The notes below the pieces were generated by a model that made no database searches, was not told the origin of the DNA, and worked only from the letters and a program-made list of their open reading frames with translations. A program made the translations under genes and the position numbers. From Candidatus Caenarcanales bacterium (GTDB taxonomy: Bacteria; Cyanobacteriota; Vampirovibrionia; 2-02-FULL-35-15), in assembly GCA_020050435.1 (NCBI GenBank), contig JAGVKQ010000021.1, positions 1-47,353 on the forward strand: DNA of 47,353 nucleotides, written 5' to 3'. Positions 27,314-34,308 of this stretch are shown piece by piece (position 1 is the first letter of the stretch; each line of letters opens with the position of its first letter).

Positions 27314-28477
27314 TTATATTCTTTCGATAATTGCTGCAATGCCTTGACCAAAACCAATACAAAGACTAGATATTCCTCTTTTTAGATTTCTTCTCTCAAG
27401 CTCATAAAGCAAAGTACCAAGTAATCTAGCTCCACTAGCTCCCAGTGGATGCCCTAAAGCAATAGCTCCACCGTTTACATTTACTTTACTTGGATCTAAT
27501 TTTAATTCTATCTGAGAAGCTAAAACTACAGAAGCAAATGCTTCATTTATTTCTATTAGATCAATATCTTTTAATTCTAATCCAGCTCTTTTTAAGACTT
27601 TTGGAATAGCAATAATCGGACCAGAAAGCTGTAGTTCCACATCAGTTCCCACTACTGCAAAGTCAATCAATTTTGCTCTGGGTTTTAAGCCATATTTTTT
27701 AACTGCATCACCACTAGCTAGTAAAAGAGCTGCCGCGCCATCGCTAACCTGACTAGCATTAGCTGCTGTAATTACTCCATCTTCTTTAAATGCTGGTTTT
27801 AATGTCATCATTTTTTCTATAGATGCATCTGGTCTAATGCCTTCATCATGCTCTACTAAACCTTTTGATGTTTGAACAGGTACTATTTCAGATTTAAAAT
27901 ATCCTAATTCTCTAGCTTTTCCAGCCTTCACATGACTGTTATATGAAAACTCATCTAAATCTCTTCTACTTAAGTTCCACTTCACAGCCATTAATTCTGC
28001 TGATATTCCCATAGGGTTTGCTTTAAAGTTTTTTAAAAAACTCTGAGGCAATGTAGGCTTTTCTTTCCCAGGAAGCGGATAACCATCTCCACCGATTGGG
28101 ATTTTCCCCATACATTCCACACCACCAGCAATAATCAAATCATGAGCTCCAGACATAATAGCCTGAAGAGCAAAATGGACTGCTTGTTGTCCAGATCCAC
28201 ACATGCGATTCAGCTGAACTCCGGGAACAGTAACATCAAGTGCAGTTATAGCAATTGTTCTAGCTACATTTAAACCTTGCTCTGCGACAGGACTAGCACA
28301 GCCATAAATTAAGTCTTCAATATCAGTGGGTTTTAAATTATTTCTTTTTACAAGTTCTCTTACGGGGATTCCACCCAGGTCAACTGGATGCATTTCAGAA
28401 AATGCACAACCATCTTTTCCACGACCTATTGGTGTACGAATGGCATCTATAATATAAGCTTCTTGATTACGTAACAT
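27314..28477 (-). CDS. Thiolase (acetyl-CoA acyltransferase family), copy 2
   Basis: 387 aa. It catalyses thiolytic cleavage or Claisen condensation of acyl-CoAs. The nucleophile Cys93 is in QLNRMCGSGQQAV. The C-terminal signature NVNGGAIALGHPLGASGARL supplies the active-site His, and CIGFGQGIAAIIE supplies the second Cys and a Gly-rich loop. AGAGG lies upstream of the ATG. It is a paralogue of the thiolase at 28660-29844 and is separated from it by a palindromic repeat. The two may use different chain lengths; fatty-acid oxidation and acetoacetyl-CoA formation are both possible. Confidence 0.92.
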   Translation of the reverse strand: MLRNQEAYIIDAIRTPIGRGKDGCAFSEMHPVDLGGIPVRELVKRNNLKPTDIEDLIYGCASPVAEQGLNVARTIAITALDVTVPGVQLNRMCGSGQQAVHFALQAIMSGAHDLIIAGGVECMGKIPIGGDGYPLPGKEKPTLPQSFLKNFKANPMGISAELMAVKWNLSRRDLDEFSYNSHVKAGKARELGYFKSEIVPVQTSKGLVEHDEGIRPDASIEKMMTLKPAFKEDGVITAANASQVSDGAAALLLASGDAVKKYGLKPRAKLIDFAVVGTDVELQLSGPIIAIPKVLKRAGLELKDIDLIEINEAFASVVLASQIELKLDPSKVNVNGGAIALGHPLGASGARLLGTLLYELERRNLKRGISSLCIGFGQGIAAIIERI

Positions 28478-28536
28478 GTTTACCTCTCTAGCAATTATTT
28501 TCGCACAAAAGAGCTAAGAAATAATAAAAATGTAAC

Positions 28537-28654
28537 ACGTCATTGCGAGGAGTGTAACGACGAAGCAATCTCACAAACTTAATTACATTAGTAGATTGCC
28601 ACGCATACTGCTTGCCATGGCAAGCAGCTACTTTCATTCGGCTCGCAATGACGT
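28537..28654. repeat. 118-bp palindromic dispersed repeat (CGTCATTGCGAG type)
   Basis: Ends with perfect 13-bp inverted arms ACGTCATTGCGAG / CTCGCAATGACGT. Inside, GCAATCT faces AGATTGC, and a 20-bp perfect palindrome lies at 28608-28627 (core TTGCCATGGCAA). This matches a widely distributed class of non-coding bacterial repeats known from many genomes. It fills the gap between the two thiolase genes. A 61-codon frame across it is only the translated repeat. Confidence 0.85.
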
Positions 28655-28659
28655 CTAAC

Positions 28660-29844
28660 CTAAACTCTCTCAATCACTATAGCTATTCCTTGCCCACCAC
28701 CTATACAAAGTGATACTAATCCACGTTTTAAATTTCTTCTTTCAAGTTCGTGTAAAAGAGTAACTAAAAGTCTGGCTCCACTTACTCCTAATGGATGCCC
28801 TAAAGCAATAGCGCCACCATTTACATTTACTTTCTCTTTAGGTAAATCAAGTTCTTTTATAGTAGCTAAAACCACAGAAGCAAAGGCTTCATTGATTTCA
28901 AATAGATCTATGTCAGAGATTTTCAATCCTATTTTATTTAAAACTTTTGGAATTACAGTTATAGGACCAGTTAGCTGTAACTCTACATCAGTTCCAACTA
29001 CTGCCGAAGCAAGTATCTTTGCTCTAGGTTTTATATTATATTTTTTAATAGCTTCATCACTAGCTAAAAGCAAAGCTGCAGCACCATCTGTAATCTGACT
29101 GGAATTAGCAGCAGTAATTAAGCCATCTTTTTTAAATGCACTGGGTAAAGTACCCATTTTTTCCACTGAAGAACTTTTTCTAATTCCTTCATCTTTTTTA
29201 ATTACACCCTTAGATGTTTCTACTCTTACAATTTCTTTTTCAAAATAACCTTTTTCTGTAGCATTTGCAGCTTTAACATGACTGTCATATGAAAACTCAT
29301 CTAGTTCTTTTCTAGTAAAACCGTATTTTTCAGCGATTAATTCTCCAGAAATTCCCATAGAATTAACGGCTGAATCTTTTGGAAGCGTTTCATTAATCAC
29401 TTTAGGTCCCATGGTAAGGATTTTCCAAATATTAGAAAGCTCTCCTGGGAATGGAAGCATGTCTGATCCCATAGGGACACGAGACATGGACTCTACACCA
29501 CCTGCAATTAAAAGATCATAGCTATTTGATTTAATTTTAGAAGAAGCAATATCAACAGCTTCAGCTCCAGATCCACAAAGTCTATTTACCTGGGTACCAG
29601 GGACTTCTACTCCTAAAGCTTTTCTTGCAATTGTTCTGGCTACATTAAATCCTTGTTCACCAGTTGGTGTGGCACAACCAAAAATTAAATCTTCAATAGC
29701 TGATGAATGTAAATTATTTCTACTGATGACTTCTTTTACAACAATAGTTGCTAAGTCAACTGGATGGATTTCAGCAAATGCACCATCTTTTCTTCCTTTA
29801 CCTAATGGTGTTCTCAATGCTTCTACAATATATGCTTCTCTCAT
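28660..29844 (-). CDS. Thiolase (acetyl-CoA acyltransferase family), copy 1
   Basis: 394 aa from the ATG at 29844; the frame extends to 29916, but AAGAGG sits just upstream of the 29844 ATG and homology to copy 2 begins there (REAYIVEALRTPLGKG). Nucleophile Cys90 in QVNRLCGSGAEAVD; His in GGAIALGHPLGVSGARL; second Cys in SLCIGGGQGIAIVIE. It differs from copy 2 in the substrate loop (an insert containing LSNIWKILTMGPKVINETL), hinting at a different substrate. First gene of a possible thiolase-thiolase-glycosyltransferase unit. Confidence 0.92.
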   Translation of the reverse strand: MREAYIVEALRTPLGKGRKDGAFAEIHPVDLATIVVKEVISRNNLHSSAIEDLIFGCATPTGEQGFNVARTIARKALGVEVPGTQVNRLCGSGAEAVDIASSKIKSNSYDLLIAGGVESMSRVPMGSDMLPFPGELSNIWKILTMGPKVINETLPKDSAVNSMGISGELIAEKYGFTRKELDEFSYDSHVKAANATEKGYFEKEIVRVETSKGVIKKDEGIRKSSSVEKMGTLPSAFKKDGLITAANSSQITDGAAALLLASDEAIKKYNIKPRAKILASAVVGTDVELQLTGPITVIPKVLNKIGLKISDIDLFEINEAFASVVLATIKELDLPKEKVNVNGGAIALGHPLGVSGARLLVTLLHELERRNLKRGLVSLCIGGGQGIAIVIERV

Positions 29845-29889
29845 ACAACCTCTTATTATCTTTCTGAAATATATTAACACAAACAAAAT

Positions 29890-29966
29890 TGATAATTGAT
29901 AATGGAGAATTGACAATTAAACGCTCCATATAATTGTCAATTTTCAATCCTCAATTGTCAATTATC
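29890..29966. repeat. Imperfect inverted repeat of ATTGATAATT / AATTGTCAAT units
   Basis: Left arm GATAATTGATAATGGAGAAT then TGACAATTA, right arm TAATTGTCAATTTTCAATCC then TCAATTGTCAATTATC. Both arms are built from short repeated AATTGACAATT-like words. It lies between the divergent thiolase and zinc-ribbon genes and could form a long hairpin. The build resembles AT-rich repeat clusters of cyanobacterial genomes. Confidence 0.7.
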
Positions 29967-30031
29967 TAAAGTTTGGCACAAAAACATTTTCACCCAGTCT
30001 ACCTAAGGCCCCAATCCTATAAGGAGTATAC

Positions 30032-30271
30032 ATGTTTCCTTTCAATTTACTAACACCCAGTAGAAAATCAAACAAATCTAATCATTTCGAACCATTATTT
30101 TTTAATAGGCCTTCAAAACACAAATTACAAACTCCAACAGAAATTAGAGAGATGGTAAATAAAATGACCAGATGTGGAAATTGTCACTTTATTGTTTTTG
30201 AAAATTACTGGTCTAATGAAATAAACCAAAGAAAAATTAGCTTATGTCCTACATGTGGTTATAAGCTTTAA
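30032..30271 (+). CDS. Small zinc-ribbon protein
   Basis: 79 aa. The N-terminal half is basic and probably disordered (LLTPSRKSNKSNHF). The C-terminal half has two CxxC knuckles (RCGNCHFIVFENYW and CPTCGYKL), a likely Zn ribbon for nucleic-acid or protein contact. A perfect AAGGAG lies 6 nt before the ATG. Its stop overlaps the stop of the convergent 30268-31902 gene by 4 bp. The partner is unknown. Confidence 0.65.
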   Translation: MFPFNLLTPSRKSNKSNHFEPLFFNRPSKHKLQTPTEIREMVNKMTRCGNCHFIVFENYWSNEINQRKISLCPTCGYKL

Positions 30272-31902
30272 GCTTCAACGGGCTTCCAATCAAGTTTCAT
30301 ATCTCTCCAATTCTCTGGGATTCTAGGAACATGATCTAAATTTTCATAAGTAAACTGGTCTAATACATCAGAAGCAGCATCTTTAAGTAGTGCATTAAAT
30401 TGATCTACCTTTCTAGTGTCTTCATCAGGATCATCTCCAACAATCCTCTCTTTAAAGATTCTTACAAACTCATTAGAATCAGATTGATAGAAAGCATTAA
30501 GCAATCCTTCTTCTTCCATGTTTACAAGAAGTAATTCTACTGCCAATCGTACACCATAGCCATATTCTAATCTTCCAGAATTATAAACTGGACTAACAAT
30601 ATCATCAAGTGCAATTAGTGGAAAATCTGAATTTTTTATAGACATCAAAGCAGATCTTGCCCTAATAAATTCTTGAGCGACTTTACTGTTTGTACAAATG
30701 TCAGATGTATTAGGGTAAGGTTTTTTAAAAAAAGTTTTTAATTGGAACATGCTGTCATCATCACAAGAATCATAGACCCTTCTTCCCAACATTGATTCAG
30801 TAGCTTGTTCTAAATCACTTATAGAAAGATAAACATCTTCATCCATTTTACGAAAAACATCCCTCAGAGCATTAAGAGCATCTCCTTCTTTTGAAAATTG
30901 CAAGAACATTTTAGCTCTAATATATGATCGAACACTCAAATTGTCCTTTAAAAACAACGATCGGTCAGACTGATAGGCATTACTTGATTTTTTAGAGTGT
31001 TCAAAGCTTGCAAGCGCAGTTTGTTCAAATGTAGAACGCCTAAAGTAATAATGAGAAGAGGAGGAAGAAGTATTAAGACTACTTTGAAATGGGCAATCTT
31101 TTTCAAAAAAGATAATTTTTCTATTTGCTGGAGTAGTAATTTCAACAGGTTTACCAACTAAAAAATTTAATGCCTTACCAGTAAATCTATTTGGAAAAAG
31201 AATTTCTTCATTTATTGCTTTTTCAATAGCCTGTAAATGATAAGGTTTTGCCATTTCATCCCATTGACCAAATCTAGAAAAATCAAAATCTGGCTTAGGA
31301 ATTAATGTATCTAAAGATTTTCTCAACTCAATACTAACTTGATTTAAGGTTAAGCACTGCTCATCTACAAGCTCAGCAACTCCCATACCGATAGGATAAA
31401 AAACACAAGTGTACCAAACAAAAGCATTTGAAGCGTTAGCTTTTTGTGCAGGAATCATCTGGCTATCAGGCAAATCCGCTGAATATGGTAAAAAAGCATC
31501 AATAAAAAGTTTACTACCACCTGGATAAGTTTTAATTCTTTCACTATTAATACGAATAATGTCCATTACAGGAGTGTTTTCATCTATTACGTGAGTGAAT
31601 ATTTGATTGACAGCTTGATTACTTCTTAATTCATTTAAAGCGCTTAAAATTGCACCTCGATATTGAGGTGGACGAAGTTCTAGAGATCTATAAGCCTTAG
31701 CAATTGAATGAATAGGATTTCCATTCATTAGATCTTTCTCTAAAGCAGTTGCAATGGTTTCTACTTCATCTGACTTCAAGATTCTATGAGCAAGAGGGCT
31801 ATTAACAGGGTCAAAATCTGCAAACTTAATAGGCTTATGCCCTAGCGGAATTACCGGAGCCATTCTTAAAGCAAACCTTAAATCAAATATCTCATTTGCC
31901 AT
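30268..31902 (-). CDS. Uncharacterised protein, 544 aa
   Basis: Family not recognised. The start is set at the ATG at 31902 (MANEIFDLRF); an in-frame TTG at 31938 would add 12 residues. The protein looks soluble and mostly helical, with no signal peptide, no membrane segment and no catalytic motif that I recognise. Noted segments: a Ser run (SSLNTSSSSSHYYFRRS) in the middle, and acidic CDDDSMFQL and DDPDEDTRK patches. No Shine-Dalgarno site is seen. Confidence 0.55.
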   Translation of the reverse strand: MANEIFDLRFALRMAPVIPLGHKPIKFADFDPVNSPLAHRILKSDEVETIATALEKDLMNGNPIHSIAKAYRSLELRPPQYRGAILSALNELRSNQAVNQIFTHVIDENTPVMDIIRINSERIKTYPGGSKLFIDAFLPYSADLPDSQMIPAQKANASNAFVWYTCVFYPIGMGVAELVDEQCLTLNQVSIELRKSLDTLIPKPDFDFSRFGQWDEMAKPYHLQAIEKAINEEILFPNRFTGKALNFLVGKPVEITTPANRKIIFFEKDCPFQSSLNTSSSSSHYYFRRSTFEQTALASFEHSKKSSNAYQSDRSLFLKDNLSVRSYIRAKMFLQFSKEGDALNALRDVFRKMDEDVYLSISDLEQATESMLGRRVYDSCDDDSMFQLKTFFKKPYPNTSDICTNSKVAQEFIRARSALMSIKNSDFPLIALDDIVSPVYNSGRLEYGYGVRLAVELLLVNMEEEGLLNAFYQSDSNEFVRIFKERIVGDDPDEDTRKVDQFNALLKDAASDVLDQFTYENLDHVPRIPENWRDMKLDWKPVEA

Positions 31903-31993
31903 AGTAATATTTTTACCAGAAGCAAACCTTGATTTCAATTAGATATTCTGGGCTTAAGCTTTACTTTATAATTTCATTAAATTAATTTAATCT

Positions 31994-33388
31994 TCAGTCA
32001 ATTCTTTCTAGTAAAACCACATTTTCTACGTGATATGAATGTGGAAACATGTCTAGAGGCTGTATAGATTTAATTTTGTATTTAGGGCTAAGAAGATCTA
32101 AGTCTCTAGCTAAAGTAGTAGGATTGCAGCTAGTGTAAATTATTTTCTTTACATCAAAGTTTAAAAGATCTTCAATTACTTTTTTATTACAACCGCCTCT
32201 GGGTGGATCTAAAACAACTAAATCAGGATTAAACTCATCTAAAACATCATGAATTTTATTTTCCACCTTACCATTTAAAAAAGTAAAGTTAGTAACTTTG
32301 TTTTGTTTTGCACTGTAATTGGCATCTTCAATGGATTGCCTAATTTCTTCTATACCTAAAACTTTTTTAGCGTTTTTTGCTAATGAAATAGCAATCACAC
32401 CGCCGCCACAATAAGCATCTAAAACGACTTCATCCCCTTTTAAATCAGCATATTTATCTATAATATTTAACATTTTTTCAGCTTGCTTAGAATTTACCTG
32501 AAAGAAACTAGTAGCTGAAATTTTAAAAATAAGTCCATTTAAAGTTTCAAACAGGAATCCTCTTCCAGCCAATACTTTTGTTTTATCTCCATAAATAACA
32601 TTGGTTGTATTAGTATTTTTATTTAAACAAATTCCTACAACTTCAGGATGTTTTTTCATTACTTCTCTAGTAAACTCGTCACTATTTTTCATTTCTTCAG
32701 TAACAACTACAAGAGTAAGCAATACTTCTAAATCACCCTTTATATTTCTTCCTGACCTAAGACAAATATGTCTAAGCCAGCCACGTTTTTCAGCCCCATC
32801 ATAAGCAGTAATTCTATATTTTGGAGCAAGATCCCTTACTGTTTCGATGATGGAATCAAAAATATCGTTTTGAATGGGGCAAAATTTTACATTTATAAGA
32901 TCTCTAGAATGCCATTCAAAATAACCAGCCTTAAGTCTGCCTGTATCTTTCACTGTACGAACTGGATATTGAACTTTATTTCTATAATGCCAAATATCAT
33001 CCATGCCGATAGTATTTTTCAGTACACCATCTTCCAGCTCCAACTTGCTAAAAAAACTTTTTAAAAGTAAATCTTTTTGTTCAAGTTGTTTTTTATAATC
33101 TAAATGCTGCCACTGACAACCACCACAAACTTTAAAAATCTTACACTCAGCTTCTATTCTGTATGAGTTATCGAATTTAACCAAATCAACTATTTTTGCT
33201 CTGGCATAGTTCGGGCGAAGAGAAGTGATTTCTGCTTTTATTTCATCACCAGGAGCAGCACGATCTACCATAATTACAAAATCTTTATAACGACCAATAG
33301 CTGAATTATCATAAGCCATTGATTCAATTTTTAAATCAATAACTTGACCAAGTTGAACGGGAATAGATTGTAGTGTGCTTTTTGCCAT
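31994..33388 (-). CDS. RlmD/RumA-type 23S rRNA m5U methyltransferase
   Basis: 464 aa from the ATG at 33388; the frame runs on to 33580, but that extension has no family homology and TATAAT ends exactly 6 nt before 33388. TRAM RNA-binding domain (about 8-65), Fe-S cysteines in CKIFKVCGGCQWQHL, SAM-binding VVLDAYCGGGVIAISLA, the catalytic loop LDPPRGGCNKKV, and the nucleophilic Cys in IIYTSCNPTTLARDL. It methylates uridine in rRNA (or tRNA) with SAM. RlmCD, RlmD and TrmA-like specificities cannot be told apart here. Confidence 0.9.
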   Translation of the reverse strand: MAKSTLQSIPVQLGQVIDLKIESMAYDNSAIGRYKDFVIMVDRAAPGDEIKAEITSLRPNYARAKIVDLVKFDNSYRIEAECKIFKVCGGCQWQHLDYKKQLEQKDLLLKSFFSKLELEDGVLKNTIGMDDIWHYRNKVQYPVRTVKDTGRLKAGYFEWHSRDLINVKFCPIQNDIFDSIIETVRDLAPKYRITAYDGAEKRGWLRHICLRSGRNIKGDLEVLLTLVVVTEEMKNSDEFTREVMKKHPEVVGICLNKNTNTTNVIYGDKTKVLAGRGFLFETLNGLIFKISATSFFQVNSKQAEKMLNIIDKYADLKGDEVVLDAYCGGGVIAISLAKNAKKVLGIEEIRQSIEDANYSAKQNKVTNFTFLNGKVENKIHDVLDEFNPDLVVLDPPRGGCNKKVIEDLLNFDVKKIIYTSCNPTTLARDLDLLSPKYKIKSIQPLDMFPHSYHVENVVLLERID

Positions 33389-33394
33389 TTTTAT

Positions 33395-33400
33395 ATTATA
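33395..33400 (-). promoter_or_regulatory. -10 box (TATAAT) 6 nt from rlmD-like start
   Basis: A perfect TATAAT, then ATAAAA, then the ATG at 33388. It overrules the longer open frame and predicts a leaderless mRNA. Confidence 0.65.
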
Positions 33401-33424
33401 CGTCATGGCAATGGCGTCTAGTGC

Positions 33425-33430
33425 TAGAAT
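33425..33430 (+). promoter_or_regulatory. -10-like box (TAGAAT) 7 nt from SDR start
   Basis: TAGAAT lies 7 nt before the ATG at 33438. It is divergent from the rlmD-like promoter 25 bp away, so both promoters share a 50-bp intergenic gap. Confidence 0.5.
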
Positions 33431-33437
33431 ATTTGTC

Positions 33438-34202
33438 ATGCTAACCATGGATCTAACAGGTAAAACAGTAGTCATCACAGGAGCTAGCCAAGGCATAGGT
33501 GCTGCCATAGCTGAGGTATTTGCTGATAGTAATGCTAATTTAATTTTATTATCTAGAAATGAAAAGAAGCTATCTACCATTAGTCAGAAATTATCAGCCA
33601 AATATCACATTTTAGATGTATCTAACGAAGATCAAGTCAAAAAAGTCTTTAGTGAAATAGAAAAAATAGACATTCTCATAAATAATGCTGGTGTTTACTT
33701 CACATCACCAGTAGCTGAAATTGATACAAAAAAATGGAAAGAACTTTTAGATGTTAATTTAAATGGTGCTATGTACTGCACACGTTCAGCACTTCCAATC
33801 ATGATAAAAAATAATTTCGGTAGAATAATAAATATTTCATCTATAAGTGGTAAAACTGGAGATCCTTATGGAAGTGCTTATTGTGCATCTAAGTTTGCAC
33901 TGATAGGATTCACACAGTCACTAGCTCAGGAAGTAGCCAGGAATAATATCACTGCTAATTGCATTTGCCCTGGATGGGTAGAAACAAAAATGGCAGAAGA
34001 TATTTTACATGATGAAAAATATGCAAAGTTGATTGGAATAAAAAAAGAAGATCTGAAAACATCCTCATTAGAAGCCGTTCCTATAGGGCGCTATGTCCAT
34101 CCTAAAGAAGTAGGTTATCTAGCACTTTATCTAGCCAGCGACTATGCAAATGCCATAACTGGGCAAGCAATAAATATAGATGGTGGACTTTGCATGCATT
34201 AA
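33438..34202 (+). CDS. Short-chain dehydrogenase/reductase (FabG-like)
   Basis: 254 aa from the ATG at 33438, chosen from the -10 spacing; the frame is open back to 33375. NAD(P)-binding TGASQGIGAAIAEV, LINNAGVYF, catalytic Ser in INISSISGKTG, and Tyr/Lys in YGSAYCASKFALIG; C-terminal ITGQAINIDGGLCMH. The overall pattern is that of 3-oxoacyl-ACP reductase, but substrate assignment for lone SDRs is unreliable and no fab gene is adjacent. Confidence 0.88.
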   Translation: MLTMDLTGKTVVITGASQGIGAAIAEVFADSNANLILLSRNEKKLSTISQKLSAKYHILDVSNEDQVKKVFSEIEKIDILINNAGVYFTSPVAEIDTKKWKELLDVNLNGAMYCTRSALPIMIKNNFGRIINISSISGKTGDPYGSAYCASKFALIGFTQSLAQEVARNNITANCICPGWVETKMAEDILHDEKYAKLIGIKKEDLKTSSLEAVPIGRYVHPKEVGYLALYLASDYANAITGQAINIDGGLCMH

Positions 34203-34308
34203 TGGCAGCTTTGTGCCTACTAAAAATTAAATCTATTTAATCTTTAACCAAACCTAAACAATAGTCCTTCACTATATAAATTAGACCTTTTGTAAGGAGA
34301 ATTATTTT

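Noticed and set aside
27313-27318. TATAAT before the glycosyltransferase gene as a leaderless promoter
   Set aside because: It ends only 2 nt from the ATG, too close to place transcription start at the start codon, and it lies over the thiolase stop codon.
28488-28673. 61-codon minus-strand ORF between thiolases
   Set aside because: It is the translation of the palindromic repeat 28537-28654 and lacks a ribosome site.
33389-33580. 64-residue N-terminal extension of the RlmD-like protein
   Set aside because: It overlaps the divergent SDR gene, has no TRAM-like sequence, and a TATAAT box lies 6 nt before the internal ATG.
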